From Streptomyces ipomoeae 91-03 (GTDB taxonomy: Bacteria > Actinomycetota > Actinomycetes > Streptomycetales > Streptomycetaceae): a stretch of DNA of 49,587 nucleotides. The stretch is taken from assembly GCF_000317595.1 (NCBI RefSeq), contig NZ_AEJC01000356.1, positions 1-49,587 on the forward strand, given 5' to 3'. The number at the start of each line of letters is the position of its first letter. Within the stretch, counting starts at the first letter, position 1. Shown here one piece after another: positions 1-8,048 of this stretch. The translations under genes and the position numbers were made by a program. A model generated the notes under the pieces. The model was given only the letters and a program-made list of their open reading frames with translations, was not told the DNA's origin and did not search any database.

Positions 1-113
1 CCACAACCCGCACCCGCCACCCGACCCCATCCCCCCGAGCTGGAAGGCGCAGCGGGGTCGAAGGGGCGGCAGCCCCTGGGGATGGGAAGGGTAGGGGCGG
101 CGGGGGCGAAAAA
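1..113. repeat. Dispersed intergenic repeat, copy A
   Basis: GC-rich non-coding block ending about 12 bp beyond the stop codon of rsmE. It contains the strings GGCGCAGCGGGGTCGAAGGGG and TAGGGGCGGCGGGGGCGAA, which recur at 2375-2449 and, in part, at 20436-20494. The middle holds a small hairpin with arms AGGGGC and GCCCCT. All three copies lie in the same orientation immediately 3' of a minus-strand gene, so they may act as terminators or mRNA 3'-end elements. Confidence 0.7.
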
Positions 114-125
114 GCCCACCGACGC

Positions 126-875
126 TCAGCCCCACCGCCCGGTCAAGCCCAGCAGCAGCGCCCCCGCCGCAGTCCCGGCGGTGGACGTACGCAACACACT
201 CGCCCCCAACCGATACGCCCGAGCCCCAGCCTCACCGAAGAGCACCAACTCCTCCGGCGACACCCCCCCTTCGGGCCCCACGACCAACACGATCTCCCCC
301 CGGGACGGCAACTCGGCCCCGGCAAGAGCCTCCTCACCACTCTCATGCAACACGGCGGCGAAGTCGGCCTCAGCCAGAAGCCCCGCAACCTGCTTACTAC
401 TCGCGAGATCGGCGACCTCAGGAAACCGCACCCGCCGAGCCTGCTTACCCGCTTCCCGCGCGGTGCCCCGCCACTTGGCAAGAGCCTTCAGCCCCCGGTC
501 CCCCTTCCACTGCGTGATGCACCGGGACGCGGCCCAAGGCACGATCGCGTCGATACCGACCTCGGTCATGGTCTCGACGGCAAGCTCGCCCCGGTCCCCC
601 TTGGGCAACGCCTGCACGACGGTGATACGGGGCTGCTCCGGGGCCTCCTCATGGACGGTCTTCAGGCCCATCACCACGAGCCGGTCCTTGCCCTCGGCGG
701 CCTTGACGACCCCTTCCGCCCACCGCCCGCGCCCGTCCGTGAGGACGACGTCCTCCCCGGGCCGCAACCGCTTCACGGAAACGGCATGCCGCCCCTCGGG
801 CCCGTCGAGGACGAACTCCTCGGCACAGCCATCGGGCAGCACCAGGGAATCGACCACGAACACAGGCGCGGTCAT
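126..875 (-). CDS. rsmE: 16S rRNA (uracil-1498-N3)-methyltransferase RsmE
   Basis: 249 aa, the usual length for RsmE. The family methylates N3 of U1498 in 16S rRNA of the 30S subunit, using S-adenosylmethionine. The N-terminal PUA-like RNA-binding part is followed by a SPOUT methyltransferase domain with the expected knot signatures: GPEGG around residue 200 and LGASVLRTSTA near the C terminus. The ATG at 875 shares one base with the stop codon of the upstream oxidoreductase gene, so translation is probably coupled. In many Streptomyces rsmE lies near dnaJ and hrcA, as here. Confidence 0.95.
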   Translation of the reverse strand: MTAPVFVVDSLVLPDGCAEEFVLDGPEGRHAVSVKRLRPGEDVVLTDGRGRWAEGVVKAAEGKDRLVVMGLKTVHEEAPEQPRITVVQALPKGDRGELAVETMTEVGIDAIVPWAASRCITQWKGDRGLKALAKWRGTAREAGKQARRVRFPEVADLASSKQVAGLLAEADFAAVLHESGEEALAGAELPSRGEIVLVVGPEGGVSPEELVLFGEAGARAYRLGASVLRTSTAGTAAGALLLGLTGRWG

Positions 876-2110
876 CAGCCTTCACTCCCAGAACCAGACC
901 CAGAACCAGACCCAGAACCAGACCCAGCCCCAAAACCGGACACGGAACCAGAACCGGACACGGAACCGGCACCATCAATGGCCGTACCGGCGCCGCCCCC
1001 CGCCACACCACCCGCAGACGCGACCGCCCCCGCCCCCGCCCCGATCCCGGCCGACACAACGCCGGCCCGCGCGGCAGCGATCTCCCCGGCCAGCACCCGG
1101 ACCAGCTCCCCGGCCGGCAACTCGCGGGCCATCCGGTGCCCCTGCCCGGCCCACAGCGCCATCCCCTGGGCGTCCTCGGCCGTGGCGGCGGCCTTGCGCA
1201 GGGGTGAGGTGAGGTGGTGGACCTCGGGGTAGGCGGCGGGGGCGTAGGGGCCGTGCTCGCGCATGAAGCGGTTGACGAGACCGCGGGCGGGGCGCCCGGA
1301 GAAGGCGCGGGTCAGCTCCGTACGGACGAAGAGCGGGTCGGTCAGGGCCCGCTTGTGCACGGGCTGGGCGCCGGACTCGGGGGTGGCGAGGAAGGCCGTA
1401 CCGAGCTGGGCGGCGGCGGCGCCGGCGGCGAGGAGGGCGGCGATCTGGCCGCCGCGCATGATGCCGCCGGCGGCGACGACGGGCAGGGCAACGGCCTCGC
1501 GGACCTGGGTGAGCAGGGTGAGCAGACCGACACCGGCGCGGTCGCGCTCGGGGTCGTCGCGATGGGTGCCCTGGTGGCCGCCGGCCTCGACGCCCTGCAC
1601 GATCACGGCATGGGCGCCGGACCGCTCCACGGCCTCCGCCTCCTCCGCCGAGGTCGCGGTGACGAGGGTGAGCGTGCCCTTGCGGGCGAGGGAATCGATC
1701 ACCTCGGGGGTCGGGCAGCCGAAGTGGAAGGACACCACCGGCACCGGGTCGTCGAGCAGCACGGCGAGCTTCGCCTCGTAGCCGTCGTCCCGTCCGCTGT
1801 GGGGATCTCCCAGCTCGGTGCCGTACCAGGAGGCCTCACCGGCGAGCTGCTCGGCGTACACCTCGACGGCCGCCGGGTCCGAGTGTTCCGGCTGCGGCAT
1901 GAACAGGTTCACCCCGAACGGGCGCCCCGTCAGCCCCTTCAGCTGTTTGATCTCCTGGTACATCCCGTCGGCCGTCTTGTACCCGGCGGCGAGAAACCCC
2001 AGCCCACCGGCCTCGGAAACGGCAGCGGCCAGCCGCGGCACGGACACACCACCGGCCATGGGGGCCTGCACGATCGGAACCGGAAACAGATCGGTCAGTG
2101 CGGAGGACAT
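875..2110 (-). CDS. Nitronate monooxygenase (NPD-like FMN enzyme)
   Basis: 411 aa from the ATG at 2110. Longer in-frame starts run back into repeat DNA and are not supported. The TIM-barrel FMN enzymes of this family oxidise alkyl nitronates to carbonyl compounds and nitrite. Visible family motifs are QAPMAGG near the N terminus, GVEAGGHQG in the middle, and AAGGI followed by AQLGTAF in the phosphate-binding part. The last 40 or so residues are a Gly/Ser-rich low-complexity tail encoded by a 12-bp tandem repeat, absent from normal family members. The physiological substrate cannot be read from sequence. The gene sits between dnaJ and rsmE and overlaps rsmE by one base. Confidence 0.88.
   Translation of the reverse strand: MSSALTDLFPVPIVQAPMAGGVSVPRLAAAVSEAGGLGFLAAGYKTADGMYQEIKQLKGLTGRPFGVNLFMPQPEHSDPAAVEVYAEQLAGEASWYGTELGDPHSGRDDGYEAKLAVLLDDPVPVVSFHFGCPTPEVIDSLARKGTLTLVTATSAEEAEAVERSGAHAVIVQGVEAGGHQGTHRDDPERDRAGVGLLTLLTQVREAVALPVVAAGGIMRGGQIAALLAAGAAAAQLGTAFLATPESGAQPVHKRALTDPLFVRTELTRAFSGRPARGLVNRFMREHGPYAPAAYPEVHHLTSPLRKAAATAEDAQGMALWAGQGHRMARELPAGELVRVLAGEIAAARAGVVSAGIGAGAGAVASAGGVAGGGAGTAIDGAGSVSGSGSVSGFGAGSGSGSGSGSGSGSEG
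887..960 (-). repeat. Tandem repeat encoding the Gly-Ser tail of the nitronate monooxygenase
   Basis: Degenerate tandem array with a 12-bp unit (CCCAGAACCAGA on the plus strand). About three perfect units are followed by variants with AACCGGACACGG. It encodes the GSGSGS/GSVSG tail and ends about 10 bp before the stop codon. Confidence 0.8.
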
Positions 2111-2455
2111 GCCCGCATGGTGCCACGTCCCCCGACCATCACCGAATCGGGTAGGCCAATGGTTCGTCTGCGGGTGAGTGGGGACTGGTCGCTCCCCCAC
2201 TCTCGACCACTCTCGACTGCGCTCGAGCGGGAGGGACCCCCATCGCGGCGGAGCCACACATCGATACAGCCCCGCGCCCCTAAAAGACCTGGGGGCACCC
2301 CGTGCTTTTTAGGGGCGCGGGGAACTGCGCGATCAACCCCCACCCACCCGCACCCGCCAACGAACCCCAACCCCCGAGCTCAAAGGCGCAGCGGGGTCGA
2401 AGGGGCGCAGCCCCTGGGGGACGGGACGGGTAGGGGCGGCGGGGGCGAATCCCAC
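2111..2455. repeat. Dispersed intergenic repeat, copy B, with extended modules
   Basis: Gene-free interval between dnaJ and the oxidoreductase. Three parts are visible. First, 2227-2255 is a perfect 29-bp match, in inverse orientation, to 15300-15328. Second, a hairpin spans 2270-2322. Third, 2375-2449 is the core also present at 1-113 and 20436-20494. The 22-bp string that starts AGGGGCGCGGGGAACTGC at 2311 is also found at 20294. The oxidoreductase promoter should lie near 2111-2160, but I see no convincing -10. Confidence 0.75.
2270..2322. terminator. Long hairpin within repeat copy B, likely bidirectional terminator
   Basis: Left arm 2270-2286 (CCCCGCGCCCCTAAAAG) pairs with right arm 2305-2322, leaving a single bulged A. 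The 18-base loop contains a smaller GGGG/CCCC stem. It lies beyond the dnaJ stop codon and upstream of the oxidoreductase gene, a suitable place to end hrcA-dnaJ transcription. Confidence 0.65.
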
Positions 2456-3592
2456 TCAGCGCCCGTTGAACGCATCCTTCAGCCGAGAGAACAACCCCTG
2501 CTGCCCAGGCTGGAACTGCCCAGTAGGCCGCTCCTCCCCCCGCAACGCGGCCAACTGCCGCAACAACTGCTCCTGCTCGGGATCAAGCTTCGTCGGCGTC
2601 TGAACCTCCACATGGACGATCAGATCCCCACGCCCACCACCCCGAAGATGCGTGACACCCCGCCCGTGCAGCGGAATCGACTGCCCGGACTGCGTCCCGG
2701 GCCGAATGTCGACCTCCTCCAGCCCGTCCAGGGTCTCGAGCGGCACCTTCGTACCGAGCGCAGCCGCGGTCATGGGGATCGTCACCGTGCAGTGCAGATC
2801 GTCACCACGCCGCTGGAAGACCGGATGCGGAAGCTCATGGATCTCGACGTACAGGTCACCCGCAGGCCCCCCACCGGGCCCGACCTCGCCCTCACCGGCC
2901 AGCTGAATCCGCGTGCCGTTGTCGACACCGGCCGGGATCTTGACCGTGAGCGTCCGCCGCGACCGCACCCGTCCATCGCCCGCGCACTCGGGACAGGGGT
3001 TGGGAACGATCGTGCCGAACCCCTGGCACTGCGGACACGGCCGGGAGGTCATGACCTGCCCGAGGAAGGACCGCGTCACCTGCGAGACCTCACCACGACC
3101 GCGACACATGTCGCAGGTCTGGGCGGAGGTCCCGGGAGCCGCACCCTCGCCGCTGCACGTCGTACAGACGACGGCCGTGTCGACCTGGATGTCCTTCGTC
3201 GTACCGAAGGCCGCCTCGTCGAGGTCGACCTCCAGCCGGATCATCGCGTCCTGGCCACGGCGCGTACGCGACCGCGGGCCGCGCTGGGACGCCGTACCGA
3301 AGAACGCGTCCATGATGTCCGAGAAGTTCCCGAAGCCACCGGCGCCGAAGCCGCCCGCGCCCGCGCCCCCGCTCTGCGAGAGCGGGTCGCCGCCGAGGTC
3401 GTAGACCTGCTTCTTCTGCGGGTCCGAGAGAACCTCGTACGCGGCGTTGATCTCCTTGAACCGCTCCTGCGTCTTCGGATCGGGGTTGACGTCCGGGTGC
3501 AGCTCGCGTGCGAGCCTCCGGAACGCCTTCTTGATCTCGTCCTGGGACGCGTCGCGGCGCACGCCGAGTACGGCGTAATAGTCCGTGGCCAC
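2456..3592 (-). CDS. dnaJ: Chaperone protein DnaJ (Hsp40)
   Basis: 378 aa Hsp40 co-chaperone that delivers substrates to DnaK and stimulates its ATPase. The J domain spans residues 1-70 with the HPD triad at 32-34. A Gly/Phe-rich linker follows (about 75-100), then a cysteine-rich zinc domain (about 143-205) with four CxxCxGxG-type repeats, then the C-terminal substrate-binding domains. The GTG start at 3592 directly abuts the hrcA TAA. The Shine-Dalgarno GGCGGAG lies inside the end of hrcA, so the two are co-translated from the CIRCE-controlled promoter. No dnaK or grpE is nearby. This is the DnaJ2-type locus that accompanies hrcA in Streptomyces, distinct from the dnaK-operon dnaJ. Confidence 0.96.
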   Translation of the reverse strand: MATDYYAVLGVRRDASQDEIKKAFRRLARELHPDVNPDPKTQERFKEINAAYEVLSDPQKKQVYDLGGDPLSQSGGAGAGGFGAGGFGNFSDIMDAFFGTASQRGPRSRTRRGQDAMIRLEVDLDEAAFGTTKDIQVDTAVVCTTCSGEGAAPGTSAQTCDMCRGRGEVSQVTRSFLGQVMTSRPCPQCQGFGTIVPNPCPECAGDGRVRSRRTLTVKIPAGVDNGTRIQLAGEGEVGPGGGPAGDLYVEIHELPHPVFQRRGDDLHCTVTIPMTAAALGTKVPLETLDGLEEVDIRPGTQSGQSIPLHGRGVTHLRGGGRGDLIVHVEVQTPTKLDPEQEQLLRQLAALRGEERPTGQFQPGQQGLFSRLKDAFNGR

Positions 3593-4609
3593 TTAAGACT
3601 CCGCCAGGATCTGTCCGACGTACCGTGCCACCGCTCGTACCGCTCCCATCGTTCCCGGATAGTCCATGCGCGTAGGTCCGACCACGCCCAGTTTCGCTAC
3701 TGCCTCGCCGCCCGAACCGTAACCGACGGAGACGACGGACGTGGAGTTGAGTCCCTCATACGCGTTCTCGTGGCCGATACGGACGGTCATGCTCGAATCC
3801 CCGGCCTCGCCAAGCAACTTGAGGAGCACGACCTGCTCCTCCAGAGCCTCCAGCACGGGCCGGATGGTGAGGGGGAAGTCATGTCCGAAGCGGGTGAGAT
3901 TGGCGGTGCCGCCGATCATCAGCCGCTCCTCGTTCTCCTCGACGAGGGTCTCCAGAAGGGTGGAGAGCACCGTCGCGACCGTGCCCCGGTCCTCGACGTC
4001 GAACGCCTCCGGCAGGTCCTCCACCAGGCGCGGTACGTCGGTGAAGCGGCGGCCCGCGACCCGGCTGTTGAGCCGCGCCCGCAGATCCGCGAGTGACGTT
4101 TCTCCGAACGGCGCCGGGCAGTCGACCATCCGCTGCTCCACCCGGCCGGTGTCCGTGATCAGCACGAGCATCAGTCGGGCGGGGGCGAGCGACAGCAGCT
4201 CCACATGCCGCACCGTGGACCGCGTGAGCGAGGGGTACTGCACGACGGCGACCTGCCGCGTCAGCTGGGCGAGCAGCCGTACGGTCCGCGCGACCACGTC
4301 GTCGAGGTCGACGGCGCCGTCCAGGAAGTTCTGGATGGCACGCCGCTCGGGTGCGCTCATCGGCTTGATGCCGGCGAGCTTGTCGACGAAGAGGCGGTAT
4401 CCCTTGTCCGTGGGGATACGGCCCGCGCTGGTGTGCGGCTGGGCGATGTACCCCTCGTCCTCCAGGGCCGCCATGTCGTTGCGGACCGTCGCCGGGGAGA
4501 CACCCAGGTTGTGCCGCTCGGTGAGCGCCTTGGAACCCACGGGCTCCTCGGTGCCGACGTAGTCCTGGACGATGGCGCGCAGCACCTGGAGCCTGCGTTC
4601 ACTGAGCAT
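3593..4609 (-). CDS. hrcA: Heat-inducible transcription repressor HrcA
   Basis: 338 aa from the ATG at 4609 ([13 protein letters not shown], the family's conserved N terminus). HrcA dimers bind CIRCE operators and repress class I heat-shock genes. Residues 1-75 form a winged-helix domain with the [29 protein letters not shown] recognition region; the rest is the HrcA dimerisation/GAF-like domain. A perfect CIRCE lies 40 bp upstream, indicating autoregulation, and dnaJ follows with no gap. Confidence 0.96.
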   Translation of the reverse strand: MLSERRLQVLRAIVQDYVGTEEPVGSKALTERHNLGVSPATVRNDMAALEDEGYIAQPHTSAGRIPTDKGYRLFVDKLAGIKPMSAPERRAIQNFLDGAVDLDDVVARTVRLLAQLTRQVAVVQYPSLTRSTVRHVELLSLAPARLMLVLITDTGRVEQRMVDCPAPFGETSLADLRARLNSRVAGRRFTDVPRLVEDLPEAFDVEDRGTVATVLSTLLETLVEENEERLMIGGTANLTRFGHDFPLTIRPVLEALEEQVVLLKLLGEAGDSSMTVRIGHENAYEGLNSTSVVSVGYGSGGEAVAKLGVVGPTRMDYPGTMGAVRAVARYVGQILAES

Positions 4610-4648
4610 CGCGCACACCTCCAGGTCGTCTCTCCGGTGACTTCCCTT

Positions 4649-4675
4649 TTGGCACTCACCCCGGGTGAGTGCCAA
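4649..4675. promoter_or_regulatory. CIRCE operator
   Basis: Arms TTGGCACTC (4649-4657) and GAGTGCCAA (4667-4675) form a perfect 9-bp inverted repeat with a 9-bp spacer, the canonical CIRCE spacing. It lies between a candidate -10 (TACACT on the minus strand, 4688-4693) and the hrcA start, within the predicted 5' end of the transcript. Confidence 0.95.
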
Positions 4676-4687
4676 TACTTCCCGCCC

Positions 4688-4693
4688 AGTGTA
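4688..4693 (-). promoter_or_regulatory. Candidate -10 of the hrcA-dnaJ promoter
   Basis: TACACT on the minus strand, 12 bp upstream of the CIRCE edge. TTGCCG about 19 bp further upstream could be a poor -35. The position agrees with repression by HrcA just downstream of the transcription start. Confidence 0.5.
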
Positions 4694-4936
4694 CGGCGGT
4701 GGGGTACGCCCCCGGCAAGGCCGGTTCAGCGATGTCATGTCGACGTATACCGACCTGTCCGGCGATGTCGGACCGTTTTCTACTGATGGGTAGAGGCGGG
4801 TCGGAGGGCGGGTGAGGACAGGCCGGGGCGGGTCGAGGGCACCGATCACCCCTGTCTCCCTCCCTCTCCTGCTCCTTGTCCGCCTCTTCCTCCCCTTCGA
4901 CGAGGCTTCCCATGGGGCTTTCCATGGGACTACGGC

Positions 4937-4942
4937 TAGCGT
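4937..4942 (+). promoter_or_regulatory. -10 element of a leaderless promoter
   Basis: TAGCGT followed by exactly 6 nt and then the ATG at 4949. This is the usual spacing for leaderless Streptomyces transcripts. No Shine-Dalgarno is present. Confidence 0.6.
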
Positions 4943-4948
4943 CGGCTC

Positions 4949-5677
4949 ATGACGGTGACTTGGGAAGAGTTCGGGTGGGAGGGATTGGCGCCCGGGGTCG
5001 GCCGGTGCCGCCTCCCCGTCTGGGACTGCACGGTCGGGCTGGTGGTCGGGGAGGGGTCGGCCCTCATGGTCGACGCGGGGTCGAGCCTGCGGGAGGGCGC
5101 GCGGTTGCGAGCCGAGGCGCGACGGCTACTGGGCGGCGCCCGTGTGACACATCTCGCGCTCACGCACCCCCACTTCGATCATGTCTTCGGGGCCGCGGTG
5201 TTCGCCGGTGTGGAGGTCTTCGGCGCGGTCGGCGTGGACGACGTCCTGGCCGACGGCCGCGAGGAGCTGCGCGCCGACGCCGTGGCCAACGGCCTCGCCC
5301 CCGAGGATGCCGCCGAGGCCGCGGACCTCCTCGTACGCCCCCGCCACCACGTCTCCGGCGAGTGGACCCTCGACCTGGGCGGCGGCCTCCAGGTCCTGCT
5401 GGCGAACGTGGGCCCGGGTCACACGGCGTACGACCTGGCGGTCCTGGTGCCGGGCTCGCCCGAGGTCGTCTTCTGCGGCGACCTGGTGGAGGAGTCCGGC
5501 GAACCACAGGCCGGCCCCGACGCCGTACCGTCCCACTGGCCGGCCGCCCTCGACCGCCTCCTCGACTTCGGCGGTCAGGACGCGCTGTATGTGCCCGGTC
5601 ACGGAGCGGTGGTGGACGCGGCGTTCGTACGGTCCCAACGCGACGCGCTGGCCCGGCGCTTCGGCGTGTCGCACTGA
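4949..5677 (+). CDS. Metallo-beta-lactamase-fold hydrolase
   Basis: 242 aa soluble protein. The MBL zinc-binding motif HPHFDH is present (His73, His75, Asp77, His78), followed by GHT near residue 155, a GD metal ligand in VVFCGDLV, and GHG near 218. This is a complete set of dinuclear zinc ligands, so it is probably an active hydrolase (glyoxalase II/lactonase-like). The substrate is not predictable. It appears to be transcribed alone from a leaderless promoter, divergent from hrcA. DUF3097 follows after 42 bp with its own -10. Confidence 0.85.
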   Translation: MTVTWEEFGWEGLAPGVGRCRLPVWDCTVGLVVGEGSALMVDAGSSLREGARLRAEARRLLGGARVTHLALTHPHFDHVFGAAVFAGVEVFGAVGVDDVLADGREELRADAVANGLAPEDAAEAADLLVRPRHHVSGEWTLDLGGGLQVLLANVGPGHTAYDLAVLVPGSPEVVFCGDLVEESGEPQAGPDAVPSHWPAALDRLLDFGGQDALYVPGHGAVVDAAFVRSQRDALARRFGVSH

Positions 5678-5706
5678 GCGCGGGGAGATTCGAGCCGGGC
5701 CTCTCC

Positions 5707-5712
5707 TATCGT
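5707..5712 (+). promoter_or_regulatory. -10 element of a leaderless promoter
   Basis: TATCGT followed by 7 nt and then the ATG at 5720, with no Shine-Dalgarno. It suggests the DUF3097 gene has its own leaderless transcript. Confidence 0.6.
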
Positions 5713-5719
5713 CATCCGA

Positions 5720-6532
5720 ATGCGCCAGTACTCACCGGATCTGACCCCGCCCTGGAAGAAGCCCAAGCCGGTGCCAGAGGTCCCGGCCGATCCCGGCCTG
5801 GTGGTCGAGGAGCCCGGCACCGGATTCTGCGGCGCGGTCATCCGCTGCGAGGCGGGCACGGTGACCCTGGAGGACCGCTTCGGCAAACACCGGGTGTTCC
5901 CGCTGGAGCCGAGGGGTTTTCTGCTGGAGGGCCGCGTGGTGACCCTCGTACGGCCGACGTCCGCGCCGACCCGACCGAGCCGTACGGCATCCGGTTCGAT
6001 CGCCGTCCCCGGCGCCCGCGCCCGTGTCGCCCGCGCCGGCCGCATCTATGTCGAGGGCCGCCACGACGCCGAGCTGGTCGAGAAGGTCTGGGGCGACGAC
6101 CTGCGCGTCGAGGGCGTGGTGGTCGAGTACCTGGAGGGTGTGGACGACCTGCCGTCGATCGTGGCCGACTTCGCGCCGGGCCCGGATGCCCGTCTGGGCG
6201 TCCTGGTGGACCATCTGGTCCCGGGCACGAAGGAGTGGCGCATCGCCCAGTCGGTGACCAGCGAACACGCCCTGGTGGTCGGCCACCCGTACATCGACAT
6301 CTGGGAGGCGGTGAAGCCGTCGTCGTTGGGCATCCCGGGCTGGCCGCGCGTCCCGCACGGGCAGGACTGGAAGACGGGGGTGTGCCGGGCGCTGGGGTGG
6401 CCGGCGGAGAACACCGGGGCGGTGTGGCAGGCGATTCTGGCGAGGGTGGGGTCCTACAAGGACCTGGAGCCGGAGCTGCTGGGCCGGGTGGAGGAGTTGA
6501 TCGACTTCGTCACGGACAGTGGTGGTGCCTGA
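5720..6532 (+). CDS. DUF3097 family protein
   Basis: 270 aa member of an actinobacterial family of unknown function (recognised as DUF3097). The central part, IYVEGRHDAELVEKVWGDDLR followed by an acidic Asp/Glu-rich segment and VDHLVPGTKE, looks like a TOPRIM-type fold with the Glu and Asp residues expected of a metal site; this fold assignment is my inference. No signal peptide or membrane segment. Its 3' end overlaps the end of a minus-strand pseudogene by about 20 bp. Confidence 0.85.
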   Translation: MRQYSPDLTPPWKKPKPVPEVPADPGLVVEEPGTGFCGAVIRCEAGTVTLEDRFGKHRVFPLEPRGFLLEGRVVTLVRPTSAPTRPSRTASGSIAVPGARARVARAGRIYVEGRHDAELVEKVWGDDLRVEGVVVEYLEGVDDLPSIVADFAPGPDARLGVLVDHLVPGTKEWRIAQSVTSEHALVVGHPYIDIWEAVKPSSLGIPGWPRVPHGQDWKTGVCRALGWPAENTGAVWQAILARVGSYKDLEPELLGRVEELIDFVTDSGGA

Positions 6533-6699
6533 CGTCCTCGTACGTGCCGAATTCGGCGGTGTCCAGCTCGATACCGAGGGGTTCCAGCGGCATCAGCTCA
6601 CCGAGGGAGAGTCTGGAGCCGGGACCAGCGGCTGCGCGGCAGCTGGTCCACGACGGCGGTCACGTTCTCGTTGTGCACCAGATCCGGGCTCGGCGTCAT
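6510..6699 (-). pseudogene. Remnant of a Uma2 (DUF820) family nuclease-like gene
   Basis: On the minus strand, an ATG at 6699 opens a frame reading MTPSPDLVHNENVTAVVDQL and ending at a stop after ...RWSRLQTLPR. A second frame then reads ELMPLEPLGIELDTAEFGTY and ends at 6510. These look like the N-terminal and C-terminal ends of Uma2-family proteins, which are abundant in Streptomyces and normally about 180-200 aa. The middle two thirds is missing, and the join is out of frame near 6600. It lies between the convergent DUF3097 and hemW genes. Confidence 0.65.
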
Positions 6700-6741
6700 C
6701 AGCCAAGCCCGCCCCCGGCACCGATTCACCCGCCGGAGTGA

Positions 6742-7974
6742 TCAGTCCACCAAGTCCCGCACGACCGCGTCCGCCAGCAACCGTCCCCGCAGTGTCAGCA
6801 CCGCACGCCCTTCCTCGTACGGCCCCCGTTCAAGAAGCCCGTCCGACAGTGCCCGGCGCGAAGCCTTGAACCCCTCCTCCCGCAGCAGCGACAGCGGCGC
6901 CCCCTCCCGCAGCCGCAGCTCCAGCAGGATTCGCTCGACCCGGCGGTCCTCCTCCGACAACAGCTCCCGGCCCGCCCCCGGCGACCGGCCGGCGGCCAGC
7001 GCACCCGCATACGCCCCCGGATGCCTCACGTTCCACCAGCGCACCCCGCCGACGTGGGAGTGCGCCCCGGGGCCCGCGCCCCACCAGTCGGCGCCGCGCC
7101 AGTACAGCTCGTTGTGCAGGCAGCGCCCTGCGCCGGAGGTCGCCCAGTTCGACACCTCGTACCAGTCGAAGCCCGCCCCCGACAGGATCTCGTCGGCGAT
7201 CAGGTAGCGGTCGGCGTGGACGTCGTCGTCGGTCATCGGCACCTCGCCCCGCCGGATCCGTCGCGCGAGCTGCGTGCCCTCCTCGACGATCAGGGCGTAC
7301 GCGCTGATGTGGTCCGGCCCCGCTCCCAGCGCCGCGTCCAGCGAGGCCCGCCAGTCGTCGTCGGACTCGCCCGGGGTGCCGTAGATCAGGTCCAGGTTCA
7401 CATGGTCGAAGCCGGCGGCGCGCGCCTCCGCGACGCACGCCTCCGGGCGCCCCGGCGTATGCGTACGGTCCAGCACCTTCAGCACGTGCTGCCGCGCGCT
7501 CTGCATGCCGAACGAGATCCGGTTGAAACCACCCGCCCGCAGCGCCTCCAGGTACGCCGGGTCGACGGACTCCGGGTTCGCCTCGGTGGTCACCTCCGCG
7601 TCGTCCGCGAGGCCGAACTCGTCGCGGATGGCGCGCAGCATCCGTACGAGGTCGTCGGCGGCCAGCAGCGTGGGCGTACCGCCGCCCACGAAGACGGTCC
7701 GGACCGTCCTCGGGTCGTCGCCGAGGACCTTGCGGGCGAGGCGGATCTCGTCGATCACGGTGTCGGCGTAGTTGTCGCGGGAGGCCAGCACGCCGCCCGT
7801 GCCGCGCAGCTCGGTCGCGGTGTACGTGTTGAAGTCGCAGTACCCGCAGCGGGTCGCGCAGTAGGGGACGTGCAGATAGAACCCGAGGGGACGCCCGGCG
7901 GCCCCGGCGAGCGCGGACGCGGGGAGCGCGCCGTCGTCGGGAACCGGTTCACCGTCGGGGAGTGCGGAAGGCAT
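6742..7974 (-). CDS. hemW: Radical SAM heme chaperone HemW
   Basis: 410 aa from the ATG at 7974 (an ATG at 7983 is the alternative). The radical SAM cysteines are Cys39, Cys43 and Cys46 in YCATRCGYCDF, followed by GGGTPT and the HemN-like C-terminal domain. HemW proteins resemble the oxygen-independent coproporphyrinogen III oxidase HemN, but family members studied act as heme chaperones for cytochromes. Many genomes label this gene hemN. It may be co-transcribed with the upstream PP2C phosphatase gene, which ends 74 bp away. Confidence 0.9.
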   Translation of the reverse strand: MPSALPDGEPVPDDGALPASALAGAAGRPLGFYLHVPYCATRCGYCDFNTYTATELRGTGGVLASRDNYADTVIDEIRLARKVLGDDPRTVRTVFVGGGTPTLLAADDLVRMLRAIRDEFGLADDAEVTTEANPESVDPAYLEALRAGGFNRISFGMQSARQHVLKVLDRTHTPGRPEACVAEARAAGFDHVNLDLIYGTPGESDDDWRASLDAALGAGPDHISAYALIVEEGTQLARRIRRGEVPMTDDDVHADRYLIADEILSGAGFDWYEVSNWATSGAGRCLHNELYWRGADWWGAGPGAHSHVGGVRWWNVRHPGAYAGALAAGRSPGAGRELLSEEDRRVERILLELRLREGAPLSLLREEGFKASRRALSDGLLERGPYEEGRAVLTLRGRLLADAVVRDLVD

Positions 7975-8048
7975 GCCCTCCATTGTCCAGCACCGGCCGA
8001 CACGAGGCGGCCCTGCTGTACGGACGCCCGCCCTCCCCCAAGGGGCGC

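Noticed and set aside
1214..4096. Very long plus-strand open frame opposite the oxidoreductase, dnaJ and hrcA genes
   Set aside because: A GC-rich antisense shadow: it spans three recognisable minus-strand genes and has no domain or ribosome-binding site.
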